A stretch of 17,303 nt of DNA from CAZCBJ01 sp964496705 (GCA_964496705.1 CAZCBJ010000070.1:1-17303); one strand, 5' to 3'. Counted from the stretch's first letter, positions 1 to 8,158 are shown. Program-made: numbers and translations. Notes: generated from the letters alone by a model not told the origin.

Positions 1-530
1 TGCGGGCGGGGGGTGACGGCATTGGGGGCGATGAAAATGCGGGATTCTGGGAAGCCCATTTTCGCATAGTCTTCAAAGCCTTGCCTGGAGTAGGTCAGCA
101 TGGCGTCAAAATGGCTGAGGAAGTTTTTTCGCCAGGCAAGGCGCAGGCCGTTGACGGCTGCACCTCCCAACCCCCAGCCGATGACCTTGCGACCGCGGCG
201 GTGCATCCATGCCGCGGCGGCGGGGCTGCGCAAGTAGCGCGGATTGGCTTCCAGGATTAATACCTCCGGCTGCCAGCCCTCCAACCAGCGCAGCAGTCCA
301 GTCTGCCAGCAAAGGTAAGCGCGGCCGGCGAAAATGTGGACGTTTTTAGCCGAAACCAGCCGGGCGTGCTGCAGGCTTTTGCATGGCTCAATGGATTCGG
401 AAGGACGCGGCTGACCGGCGAAAACCGCCAGCCCATTGGCGCAGACTGCCCCCAGCGCATCGAAAAAGGGCGCCCGGTATCCGGCCAGGACGCGCTGCTG
501 CAATCCCAGTCGGACAGCGATCTGATTCAC
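1..530 (-). CDS. Glycosyltransferase (GT4-like), N-terminal part, cut by left window edge
   Basis: The reading frame is open from a GTG at 530 to the window edge, giving about 176 residues of an incomplete protein. The N-terminal region resembles the first Rossmann half of GT4-type glycosyltransferases: an opening QQRVLAGYRAPFFDAL, then VFAGQPRP, VLILEANPRYL, a KVIGWGLGG strand, and FDAMLTYS followed by IFIAPNAV near the cut end. That last piece is the usual run-up to the sugar-nucleotide-binding C-terminal domain, which lies outside. In the family such enzymes move a sugar from an NDP-sugar to a lipid or glycan acceptor at the cytoplasmic membrane; donor and acceptor cannot be told. The GTG start overlaps the sbcC stop in a GTGA motif, so translation is probably coupled to sbcC. 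A later start would cut the conserved first strand. Confidence 0.78.
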   Translation of the reverse strand, partial: MNQIAVRLGLQQRVLAGYRAPFFDALGAVCANGLAVFAGQPRPSESIEPCKSLQHARLVSAKNVHIFAGRAYLCWQTGLLRWLEGWQPEVLILEANPRYLRSPAAAAWMHRRGRKVIGWGLGGAAVNGLRLAWRKNFLSHFDAMLTYSRQGFEDYAKMGFPESRIFIAPNAVTPRP

Positions 531-3094
531 AGCACCAACCTGATGCGCGAGCCGCCGTGCGCTTTTTCCACTTCAATGCGCGTCGGAAAGGCGTCCTTCA
601 ATTCCTCCAGGTGGGTGATGACGATGATGTGCGCGAAATCGGGCTTGACCAGATTGATCGCCTCAATCAAGCGCTGGCGGCCTTCGCTGTCCTGGCTGCC
701 AAAGCCTTCATCAATTACCAGGGTCTGCAAACGGGCGCCGGAGCGTTGCGCGAGGACGCGCGACAGCGCCAGCCGGATGGCGAAATTGATGCGGAAGGCT
801 TCACCTCCGGAATACAATTCGTATTCACGCGATCCGGCGGCGTCGCTGATCAGGATGTCGAGCGTCTCTTTCTTGTCTTCGCGGTGCTTGTCCTTGAAAT
901 CGCGCTGGGTTTTGAATGAGACCGACATGCCCCCGTCAGACAACCGGTCGAGGATGTCATTGGCCTGGGTTTCGATTTCCGGCAGCGCCTGCTCGATCAG
1001 CAGCGCGGGGACGCCGTCCTTGCCAAAGGCGCGTTCGAGGGTTTTGAATTGCCCAATACGCTGCTGGATTACAGCGCGTTTTGCGTTGAGATCCTTTTCA
1101 CGTTTTCTCAACGCCTTGAGCACCTCCACCTTCTGGGCGGCGCCGCCCACCTCGGCGCGCAGGCGGTTTTCGCGTTCCTGCAAAGCAAATTTTTCGTTTT
1201 CAGCCTGGACGAGATCCGGAGCGCCAGCGGCGTCGCGCTCGTATTTATCCCGCGCCTGGCGCAGCTCGCGGGTCTGCTTTTCCAGCTCGCTCTGCCCGGT
1301 GGCAATTTCCTGTTCCAGACTGGCAATTTCGCGCTTCAAGGGTTCAAGACGGGCGCGGGCGGTTTCCAGCTCGCGCAGCCGGCTCTCGCTGGCGCGCAGG
1401 GATTGCTCTTCGCGGCGCACTTGGTCGTGTGCGGCGGCATCGTAGCCAAGCTCCTTGAGGGCGACATCCATGCTGGCCAGTTCATCGCGGGCTTCCAGCG
1501 CGAATTGCCCGTTTTCCAGCAGGCCATCGGCTTCCTGCAAACGCAGCGCGCCCCCGCCAGCCCAGGCTTCGGACTGGGTTTTGATCTGATCCAGGCGGAC
1601 GGCAAGCTGATCGGCTTCGCGCTGGCGTGCGCGGTGTTGTTCATCCAGCACCTGAAGCGCAGTCAATTCGGTGTCGAGCTGGGTTTTGTTCTCGTCGCCG
1701 CTGCGCAGCAGCTCCTGGTTGGCGCGGTAGCGGTCGCCCATCTCCTTGCCTTGCTGACCGAGCTCATCCACCAGCCGCTCGCGGTCTTCCGCGGACAACG
1801 GCTGCCCGCACAGCGGGCAGTTGGCGCCTTCGGCGGCTTTGAGTTGCTCAATGCGCTCCTTGAGTTCCTTCATCTCATTTTTCAGCCGCTCATTTTCCGC
1901 CCGGGCTGATGCGCGATCTTCCTGTGCAGTGCGGATGCGCTCTTCCAGGCTGGCGCGCTGTTCCAGGCGGGAGCCCATTTCAGCCAATTGGGATTGAAGA
2001 ACGGCGAGTTGGTCAGCCAGCCCGGGCATCAGGGATTGGTCGCGGGCGATCTCGGACTGCCGGGCGCTCAACCCGCGGATTTCTTGTTCCAGGCGCGCCT
2101 TTTCAGCCTGAATGGCGGAAAGCGGTTCAGCGCGCTGTTGTTCTTGCTGGCGAAAACTGGCGGCAACCGCGTCCCAGCTCTCCAGCTCAGTGCGCACCTG
2201 CTGCCAGCGTTGATAGGCTGCCTCCACCTCGGCTGCCTGAGCCAGCTCAGCGGTGTACGCGGTCAGTTCGGTCTGGCGTTGATTGCGCTGGCTTTCAAGG
2301 TTTTCCAGCCGCTGCTGCAGCGCGCTCTCCTGACTGGCGAGGAGGTCCACCAGGCGGCGCTGCTGTTCCAGCGTGGCGGCCAGGCGGCGCAAGTTTACGA
2401 GCAATTCCTCTTTAGCCTGGCGCAGCGCGGTCATCTGGGTCAGTTCCTCCTCCAATTGCTTCAAGCGCTCGCGCCGCGCGTCGCCTTCGTTCAATTCGGC
2501 GGTGATTTCCACGAGCTGTCCGTCCAGATGGCGCAGTTCCTCTTCATGCGAACGCCGTGATTGAGCCGCCCGCGCCTGATAGGTTTCCCAGATTTCCAAT
2601 CCCAGGATGCTGCTCAGAATGCGCTTGCGGTCAGCCGGGCGCTGCTGGGCGAACTGATCGGCGCGGCCTTGCAGGAAGAAGGACGCGTTGGTGAAGACAT
2701 CGTAATCCATGCGCAGGGTCTGGACGATGCGCTGCTCGGTCTCGCGCAGGCTGTGTTCGGTGAGCGCTTTCCAATTGCCGTCCTCTGTCTGCACATGAAA
2801 TTCGAGGATGGTGGCTTTTTCGCGCGGCTTGGTGCGCTGAATGCGGTAGAGCTGGTTTTCGTAATAGAACTCAAACTCCACCTCTGCAGCGGTCACATCT
2901 TTGTGGTTGTTAATGATGGTGTCGTCGCGCCGGCGCGCCTGACCGAACAAAGCCCAGGTGACGGCATCCAGCAGCGAAGATTTCCCTGCGCCGTTGGCGC
3001 CAGAGATGCAGGCAAGCTCGAACTGGCTGAAATCCAGCTCGGTTGGCTCGCGGTAGGAGAGAAATCCTGAAAGGCGGAGGCGGGAAGGGATCAT
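527..3094 (-). CDS. sbcC: Exonuclease SbcC, Rad50-like ATPase subunit
   Basis: The 855-residue protein has the layout of SbcC/Rad50. The N-terminal ATPase half has Walker A GANGAGKS at residues 32-39. Long coiled-coil arms rich in Glu, Gln, Arg and Leu run from about 170 to 420 and about 435 to 680. Between them sits the zinc-hook CPLC (Cys426, Cys429), which dimerises two molecules through zinc. The C-terminal half has ABC signature YSGGE (761-765), Walker B LVIDE (792-796) and a switch histidine in VITHLEE (His828). In the family SbcC binds SbcD and opens hairpins or blocked double-strand ends using ATP. At 855 residues it is shorter than the roughly 1050-residue enterobacterial form, mainly in the arms. 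The gene starts 11 nt behind sbcD and no strong Shine-Dalgarno is visible, so translational coupling is likely. The family call is firm. Confidence 0.95.
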   Translation of the reverse strand: MIPSRLRLSGFLSYREPTELDFSQFELACISGANGAGKSSLLDAVTWALFGQARRRDDTIINNHKDVTAAEVEFEFYYENQLYRIQRTKPREKATILEFHVQTEDGNWKALTEHSLRETEQRIVQTLRMDYDVFTNASFFLQGRADQFAQQRPADRKRILSSILGLEIWETYQARAAQSRRSHEEELRHLDGQLVEITAELNEGDARRERLKQLEEELTQMTALRQAKEELLVNLRRLAATLEQQRRLVDLLASQESALQQRLENLESQRNQRQTELTAYTAELAQAAEVEAAYQRWQQVRTELESWDAVAASFRQQEQQRAEPLSAIQAEKARLEQEIRGLSARQSEIARDQSLMPGLADQLAVLQSQLAEMGSRLEQRASLEERIRTAQEDRASARAENERLKNEMKELKERIEQLKAAEGANCPLCGQPLSAEDRERLVDELGQQGKEMGDRYRANQELLRSGDENKTQLDTELTALQVLDEQHRARQREADQLAVRLDQIKTQSEAWAGGGALRLQEADGLLENGQFALEARDELASMDVALKELGYDAAAHDQVRREEQSLRASESRLRELETARARLEPLKREIASLEQEIATGQSELEKQTRELRQARDKYERDAAGAPDLVQAENEKFALQERENRLRAEVGGAAQKVEVLKALRKREKDLNAKRAVIQQRIGQFKTLERAFGKDGVPALLIEQALPEIETQANDILDRLSDGGMSVSFKTQRDFKDKHREDKKETLDILISDAAGSREYELYSGGEAFRINFAIRLALSRVLAQRSGARLQTLVIDEGFGSQDSEGRQRLIEAINLVKPDFAHIIVITHLEELKDAFPTRIEVEKAHGGSRIRLVL

Positions 3095-3105
3095 GGCATT
3101 GAAAA

Positions 3106-4332
3106 TCAGAGGTCAGGCGCGTGGATGATTTCATCGGCCAGCTTTTGCAGGGGCTGGCGTTCCTCAGACGGCGTGTCCAAACTTTTCCAGTACAAATCGA
3201 GCAGCTCCAGATGGGACAGGCTGCTGATGGTTGCATCGCCGGGCAGGCGCAGCCGCGCCTCGAGTTGTGGGCGGCGGATGAGGTGGAATTCACAGGCCAG
3301 CTCTGCGTACCGGCGCAGGGCTGGTTCGTCAATCAGCGAGTCCCAGGCGCGCGGGTATTCCAGCACCAGGCGCAGGATGGCATCCTGGATTTGGGAGCGG
3401 GGCGGCAGGGCGGATTGAATTTGATCCATCACATCCTGGCTGGAGGAGAGAATCAGGAAACGGTCAATGAACTTGCGGCCGTCCAGCTTGCGGCGTTCAT
3501 AGGTGGTGCAGCCTTTGGACACGCGAGCGATGACGAAGGATTTCTCATCTCCAGCTTCGCCGAAATCGACCCGTTCGATGGAGCCGGGATAGACCACCGG
3601 CGGGTGGGCATTTTCGTTGAGATCCTGGGCTTTGTGGATGTGTCCGAGGGCGACATAATCCAGGCGCACATCTCTGACCAGTGAGCCGGGCAGGACAACA
3701 TCCCCACCCAGCATCACCGAGCGCTCTCCGCCGTACAGGGCCCCCTGCACGGACGCGTGCGCGGTGAGGAGCGTGGGCAGGTCAGGGTCGGCGTTTTCCA
3801 GCCAGAGCTGAACCAGCGCGGTGAGGCGCTGTTCGATCTCAGCGTACATTTCCTGCGGTTTTTGGGCGGAGAGCTGCATGGCAGCCATCAGGCCAGAACG
3901 GGTGACCCAGGGCAAGGCCAGCACCTGCAGCGGCAGCCCTTCCAGATCGTCCGGGCCGAGGAAACAGGGTTTGCCAATCACCTGGACATGCGGTACCTGC
4001 AATGTGTCGAATTCCTGCAGCGCATGGGCGCGACCGGCGGCGGGTGAGAGATCGTGATTGCCGACCAGCAGCAGGGTGCGGATGCCAGCCTGGGAGAGGC
4101 GCATGACACGCCGCCCCCATTCGCGTTGGTAGGTGGGAGCAGGCGAGCGGTCTTTGTAGGCATCGCCGGCGAACAGCACCAGGTCGACCCGTTCCTGGAT
4201 GGCCGTGTCCACGATGCAGTCCAATGCCTTGAGAAAATCGAGGACGCGCACCGGCAGGTTGGTTTCGGCATCGTGGCGGCCGTGGGCGGCGATGTCAATG
4301 TGGGCGTCAGAAAAGTGCAGGATGGTGGGCAT
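3106..4332 (-). CDS. sbcD: Exonuclease SbcD, Mre11-like nuclease subunit
   Basis: The 408-residue protein is a calcineurin-like metallophosphoesterase. The five metal-binding motifs are in order: SDAHID (Asp9, His11), GDAYKD (Asp57), GNHD (Asn92, His93, Asp94), AHASVQG (His192) and GHIH (His231, His233). These coordinate two Mn ions in the family. A C-terminal region from about residue 270 holds the capping part and the short helical segment that usually binds the foot of the SbcC coiled coil. Together with SbcC it makes the double-strand exonuclease and hairpin endonuclease. Length is normal for the family. The start lies 3 nt behind the stop of the C39/TPR gene, and sbcC follows 11 nt later, so these genes should share a transcript. 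The first strand ILHFSDAH directly follows the start, which supports it. Confidence 0.95.
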   Translation of the reverse strand: MPTILHFSDAHIDIAAHGRHDAETNLPVRVLDFLKALDCIVDTAIQERVDLVLFAGDAYKDRSPAPTYQREWGRRVMRLSQAGIRTLLLVGNHDLSPAAGRAHALQEFDTLQVPHVQVIGKPCFLGPDDLEGLPLQVLALPWVTRSGLMAAMQLSAQKPQEMYAEIEQRLTALVQLWLENADPDLPTLLTAHASVQGALYGGERSVMLGGDVVLPGSLVRDVRLDYVALGHIHKAQDLNENAHPPVVYPGSIERVDFGEAGDEKSFVIARVSKGCTTYERRKLDGRKFIDRFLILSSSQDVMDQIQSALPPRSQIQDAILRLVLEYPRAWDSLIDEPALRRYAELACEFHLIRRPQLEARLRLPGDATISSLSHLELLDLYWKSLDTPSEERQPLQKLADEIIHAPDL

Positions 4333-4335
4333 GCG

Positions 4336-5643
4336 TCAAGGTTCCATGCCCAGGCTTTTCAGCCCGTTGATGGCGGGGGAGAAGCCGGGATGATATTTGA
4401 TGGCGGTGCGAAAATCGTTCACCGCGCCTTCGATGTCGTTCACCTGGATGCGCGCCATCCCCCGCCAGTAGAAAGACTCTTCGATGTATGGTTTTTCGAC
4501 CACCTCGATGGTGGTGTTGGCCAGTGCGATCACATCCCGGTAGCGGTTGGTATAGTAATAGGCGAAGTACGGGCCGGTCTGGTACCACATCATGCGCCAG
4601 GGACGCTTATCCTCGGGCAGATTGGGGTAGAGGGAGAAAGCCTGGTCGTAGGCTGCCGCCGCGCCGGCGTAATCTTGCAGGTTGAGCAGGCTGGTGCCGC
4701 GGTTAAACCAGGCGAAGTATTGGTCAATTCCCTGCAACTGAAAGATCTCATTGGAAGCTGTCTGGGCGGCAATTTGCAGCGCGGTATTTTCATCGGAATA
4801 ATCTCCCAGGGCAGCCAAGACCATCAACTCTTTTTCCTGCGGGTAAATGACAATGAACACATAATTGAAAGCGCGCCATTCGGAGAGAATGGTATCGTAA
4901 GGGATGATGTAATCGGCTTTGAAGTAGGAATCCTGGACGGTGAATTCGCGCGTGGCATCGTTGTAACCGGTGATCACGTTGTAATGCCCCATCCAACTCA
5001 GCCTGCCGGTGGACGTCTCGTGGATATAAGTGCCTTTTTCGATCAACACGGCAAAACCATTGGCGATCAAATTGCGCACGATATCGAGCGTCCCGCCGTA
5101 GCGCAGCACAACGCCGTAATTGGTGTTCTGGCGCACATAATCGGCCAGCTCGTAAGCCATCACGTTCTTATCCTCTGAGAACGGCTTGACCACCCGCCCG
5201 ACATCTTCGCGCGTGCCCGGCCAGCCCCAGTAACTGAGCGCCATGGCCAGGTTGGTGGGTGCGCAGTAGTTCCAGGCGCTGTGCTGATCCATGTAACGCA
5301 CACCCTCGAGCATGGTGTAGCCCGGCAGGGGGGTGGCGGTGGAGCGCGGGGTGGGGCTGCTGGCCAGGGGTTCGAGGGTGGGCGTGGGGGTTTCAGTGGG
5401 CTGCGGGGTGGGCGTCCAGGCGGCGACGGTCATGGCGACGGCGGTGGAAATCTCACCGTCGGGATTGGCCTGGGGGACAAACACGGCTTTTTCCGGCGGT
5501 TTGAGCGCATACCAGACGCGGGTGCGCAGCTCACCGAAATGGAACACCAGCCGCTCGCGCACTGGCGGAATGGCAAAAGCCGCGGCGATCAACACGACCA
5601 CGATGAAGGCGGTGATGTAAAAGACTTTCCTGATTTTTGACAT
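4336..5643 (-). CDS. Membrane-anchored C39-peptidase-like protein with TPR repeats
   Basis: The 435-residue protein has four visible parts. A basic start and hydrophobic helix (about residues 9-25) give a single membrane anchor or uncleaved signal. A Pro/Thr linker follows at about 76-106. A papain-fold domain of the C39-like type runs from 109 to 270, with candidate catalytic Cys127 in NYCAPTN, His220 in MGHYNVI and Asp238 in QDSY. From about 305 to 430 there are tetratricopeptide-type helices, for example YAGAAAAYDQAF and IEGAVNDFRTAIKYHP. The domain should face outside the cytoplasm. Members of this loose family may cleave peptides, but substrates are unknown, and no ABC transporter or leader peptide lies nearby to suggest bacteriocin export. 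An extended -10 box sits directly upstream, and sbcD follows 3 nt downstream. The domain call is good; the function is open. Confidence 0.78.
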   Translation of the reverse strand: MSKIRKVFYITAFIVVVLIAAAFAIPPVRERLVFHFGELRTRVWYALKPPEKAVFVPQANPDGEISTAVAMTVAAWTPTPQPTETPTPTLEPLASSPTPRSTATPLPGYTMLEGVRYMDQHSAWNYCAPTNLAMALSYWGWPGTREDVGRVVKPFSEDKNVMAYELADYVRQNTNYGVVLRYGGTLDIVRNLIANGFAVLIEKGTYIHETSTGRLSWMGHYNVITGYNDATREFTVQDSYFKADYIIPYDTILSEWRAFNYVFIVIYPQEKELMVLAALGDYSDENTALQIAAQTASNEIFQLQGIDQYFAWFNRGTSLLNLQDYAGAAAAYDQAFSLYPNLPEDKRPWRMMWYQTGPYFAYYYTNRYRDVIALANTTIEVVEKPYIEESFYWRGMARIQVNDIEGAVNDFRTAIKYHPGFSPAINGLKSLGMEP

Positions 5644-5649
5644 GAGGTG

Positions 5650-5658
5650 ATTATATCA
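5650..5658 (-). promoter_or_regulatory. Extended -10 promoter element, possibly giving a leaderless transcript
   Basis: The minus strand reads TGATATAAT, a perfect extended -10 (TGn plus TATAAT), ending only 6 nt before the ATG at 5643. A start 7 nt past the -10 would fall on the A of the ATG. No Shine-Dalgarno is present in those 6 nt, and no good -35 is seen. This could be a secondary promoter inside the operon, or chance. Confidence 0.45.
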
Positions 5659-5676
5659 AAAACAGGTTGTCAGGCT

Positions 5677-6936
5677 TCAGCGGGATTGCAGCGCGCGCAG
5701 TTCTCTGCCCAATCGTTGAATTTCATCCAGTGTGTTGTAATGCACCGCGCCGATCCTCACCAAGCCGCCCTGCTCCTCCAGGCCCAGGCGCTGGGTGACC
5801 GCCAGCGCATAGAAGTTGCCGTCCCAGGCGCTGATGCCGGCTTGGTCGAGGCGCTCGGCCGCCTGGCGCGGCGTCCAGCCCTGCAGGGTGAAGGAAAAGG
5901 TCGGAACGCGCTGCTCGAGCGAGCGCGGATCAGCGATGCCGTAAAGCTTCAATCCAGGCACCTCCAGGAACACATCCAGGAAGGCGCGGTTGATCTCTGC
6001 TTCATACGAGCGGATGGCCGACATGGCCTGTTTGTAGCGCAGGCGGCGGCCGGAATAGTCCCCGGCATATAACTCCAGATGCTCTGCGCCAAATTGTTTG
6101 GACAGCCACTCCAGGTATTCCAGCGCGCCGAGCAGACCAGCGATGTTCTCAAACACGCCGGTGCCGGTTTCGAACTTGCCGGGTGGGTCGGTCGGAGCCG
6201 GGCGAACGCGGTAAGCGCGCAATTGTTCGAGCAGGTCGCGGCGTCCGTACAGGATGCCCAGGTGCGGTCCGAAAAATTTGTACGCCGAGCAAACCAGGAA
6301 ATCGCAACCCAGTCGCTGGACATCGATGGGGCCGTGGGGCGCATATTGCACTGCGTCAATGTACACCAGCGCACCGGCTTCGTGTGCCAGACGGGTCAAT
6401 TTCTCGACCGGGTTGACTGTGCCAACCGCGTTGGAAGCGTAGCCGAAGGCAACCAGGCGCGGCTTTTCTTCGAGGGCTTTCTGAAAATCAACCAGATCGA
6501 GCGTGCAGTCGACCGGGTCAAAGTCCACCCAGCGGATGCGGCAGCCGCGGTCTTCAGCGACGCGCAGCCAGGGAGAGATGTTGGCATCGTGGTCCAGGCG
6601 GGTGAGCACCAGCGTATCTCCGGGCTGAAAGGTTAGCGCCAGCGCGCGGGAGATGGCAAAGGTCAGCGTGGTCATGTTGGGGCCAAAAACGATCTCTTCG
6701 TTGCTGGCAGCATTGAGAAAATCGGCCATCGCCGCGCGGGCGGCATCGATCAGCGCGTCGGAGCGGCGGCTGGCGGCGAAGGCGCCGCCGTGGTTGGCAT
6801 TGCAATCCACCAGATACTGGCGGATGCGTTTCAGGCTGCGCGTGGTGATTTGTGTGCCGCCGGGGTTGTCAAAATACACCACCGGCTTGCGCAGCGCAGG
6901 GAATTGTGCGCGGATGCGTTCGATATCCAGCGGCAT
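5677..6936 (-). CDS. Class V aminotransferase, cysteine-desulfurase-like (no catalytic Cys)
   Basis: This 419-residue PLP enzyme has the fold-type I pattern of the NifS/SufS relatives: YFDNPGGTQ at the start, LDHDAN with the ring-stacking His116, VYIDAVQ with Asp194, and CSAYKFFGP with the PLP lysine Lys220. It resembles the 'cysteine desulfurase-like, VC1184' group. In true SufS/IscS enzymes a cysteine sits in a flexible C-terminal loop. Here the matching stretch is SAWDGNFYAL (about 369-378) and holds no cysteine; the five Cys of the protein (45, 132, 144, 211, 216) are elsewhere. It is therefore doubtful that it makes persulfide sulfur, and it may act on another amino acid or as an epimerase or lyase. 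No SufBCD, IscU or thiamine gene is adjacent. It starts 6 nt behind the small unknown gene, with a weak ribosome site. Confidence 0.82.
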   Translation of the reverse strand: MPLDIERIRAQFPALRKPVVYFDNPGGTQITTRSLKRIRQYLVDCNANHGGAFAASRRSDALIDAARAAMADFLNAASNEEIVFGPNMTTLTFAISRALALTFQPGDTLVLTRLDHDANISPWLRVAEDRGCRIRWVDFDPVDCTLDLVDFQKALEEKPRLVAFGYASNAVGTVNPVEKLTRLAHEAGALVYIDAVQYAPHGPIDVQRLGCDFLVCSAYKFFGPHLGILYGRRDLLEQLRAYRVRPAPTDPPGKFETGTGVFENIAGLLGALEYLEWLSKQFGAEHLELYAGDYSGRRLRYKQAMSAIRSYEAEINRAFLDVFLEVPGLKLYGIADPRSLEQRVPTFSFTLQGWTPRQAAERLDQAGISAWDGNFYALAVTQRLGLEEQGGLVRIGAVHYNTLDEIQRLGRELRALQSR

Positions 6937-6942
6937 CGCGGA

Positions 6943-7299
6943 TTAAAATCCCAGGTCGTCTTGCTGATCGTCTGCGCTGGAGGGCATTTCGGTTTCTTCC
7001 GGCCTGCGGCGCACCCACAGCAGCAGCACCTGACCATCCGAGGTGTCCATCGAGCGGGCAGCGACGATGGGCACTTGCTGTTCCAGGCCCAGGTCGTTGC
7101 GGTAGAGCAGAAACATGCTGCCCTTTTTATTCCAGGAGCGGTAACAGCGCTCAACCAGCGCAGGACCGTTGAATGTGCGCAGGCGGGTGATGGCCAGGTC
7201 GTACAGGTTGGGGCTTTCGTTGAGGCTGAGCACCCAGCCGTCTTCGACGGATTCAAAAACGGGCGGCGGTCCTTCGATGATGGTAATTTTGTCGTCCAT
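6943..7299 (-). CDS. Small conserved-looking protein of unknown function
   Basis: This 118-residue protein is not assigned to a named family. It is acidic at both ends, with no signal peptide, membrane helix, metal motif or nucleotide-binding motif. The middle looks like a compact alpha/beta domain: GWVLSLNESPNLYDLAI, then LRTFNGPALVERCYRSW, FLLYRNDLG and QVLLLWVRRRP. The tail (about 100-118) is Glu/Asp-rich and probably disordered. It lies between the response regulator (8 nt) and the aminotransferase (6 nt), so it is likely co-expressed with both. The codon choice and base composition match its neighbours, and the frame is the only good one in the gap, so I regard it as a real gene. A TATAAT sits 7 nt before its ATG, overlapping the regulator's stop codon. 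Confidence 0.7.
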   Translation of the reverse strand: MDDKITIIEGPPPVFESVEDGWVLSLNESPNLYDLAITRLRTFNGPALVERCYRSWNKKGSMFLLYRNDLGLEQQVPIVAARSMDTSDGQVLLLWVRRRPEETEMPSSADDQQDDLGF

Positions 7300-7307
7300 G
7301 CGATTAA

Positions 7308-7973
7308 TTATATTCCTTCTATGTCCAAACGGTAGCCAAGACCGCGGATGGTTTTTAGATAACGCGGATGACGCGGATCATCCTCAAGAGCGATTCTCAG
7401 CCAACTGATGTGCACATCCAGGGTGCGGGTATCAGCGGTGTAATTGGTGTCCCAGACTTTGCGAAAAAGCTCGTTGCGCTCAATAACTTCACCGGGGTGT
7501 TCCATGAAAAATTTGAGCAGCACCACCAGGCGGGGGGTAAGCGGGGCCTGACGTTCGCCGCAGCGCACCAGATGTTGGTCGGTGTCAAGCTGCAGCGGGC
7601 CTACCCGCAGGATCATTTTTTGATCCACCGGCAAATATGGGCGGATGCGGTTGAGCAATTTTTGCAGGGTGAATGGGCGAACCAGGGCGCTGTCGGCGTT
7701 AATCTTCTGACTGGGCGGGATGGCTTCTGCGACAATCAGAATTAAAGGGACGCTTGGAGCGGTTTCGCGCAGGCTCTGGCAGATGCGCCGGCCGTTGGAA
7801 TGCAAAGAAGCGGCATCCACCAGGATGATGTGCGGCTTGAACTGCGCCAGTTCGCCAAGCGCTGCTTTTCCACTGGGCACCGAGGCAACCTGAAAATCCT
7901 TCTTCTCCAGTCCCGGAGTGAAGGAGGGGTGCTCAGATCGTTTGCCTTCGATAAGTAAAATTTTTGCTTTCAT
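7308..7973 (-). CDS. OmpR/PhoB-type response regulator with a degenerate receiver
   Basis: The 221-residue protein has a receiver-like domain (about 1-115) and a winged-helix DNA-binding domain (about 122-219). The second is clear: a TPRLVVLLKFFMEHPGE helix, then RTLDVHISWLR and the wing IRGLGYRL, which is typical of OmpR/PhoB. The receiver keeps the likely phospho-acceptor Asp53 in IILVDAA. The paired acidic residues are reduced to Glu9-Gly10, the switch Thr/Ser is Val81, and the conserved Lys is Arg99. It may not respond to phosphorylation in the usual way. No histidine kinase gene is in the window, so it is an orphan here. An ATG 12 nt further up (7985) is possible, but MKAKILLIEG matches the normal first strand of a receiver, so 7973 is preferred. 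Neither start has a good Shine-Dalgarno. It heads the minus-strand gene string. Confidence 0.85.
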   Translation of the reverse strand: MKAKILLIEGKRSEHPSFTPGLEKKDFQVASVPSGKAALGELAQFKPHIILVDAASLHSNGRRICQSLRETAPSVPLILIVAEAIPPSQKINADSALVRPFTLQKLLNRIRPYLPVDQKMILRVGPLQLDTDQHLVRCGERQAPLTPRLVVLLKFFMEHPGEVIERNELFRKVWDTNYTADTRTLDVHISWLRIALEDDPRHPRYLKTIRGLGYRLDIEGI

Positions 7974-8158
7974 CCAGGTGCCCATGATAGAGGCGAGTCA
8001 GTGATCCAGTTCAGATGCCAAGAGTTTGCCCCAAAACCATGATACTTCGCTGGTGATCAGGGAAAATTAAATTGCACATCCCCCTGGCGCTTCCCTGTTT
8101 TCAATCTATGTTGATGCGGATCATTTCTGGCGTCAGAGCTTTCCAGAGGGTGTCAAGT

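Noticed and set aside
336..1909. Long open plus-strand frames (336-1445 and 1049-1909) opposite sbcC and the glycosyltransferase
   Set aside because: Their translations show no family motif and they lie antisense to clear sbcC; they are expected shadows in high-G+C coding DNA.
4336..5643. Bacteriocin export/leader-peptidase system
   Set aside because: The C39-like domain is not fused to an ABC transporter and no double-Gly leader peptide is present nearby.
8150..8155. Perfect minus-strand TTGACA as a -35 box
   Set aside because: No -10-like hexamer is found 16-18 nt downstream on the minus strand.
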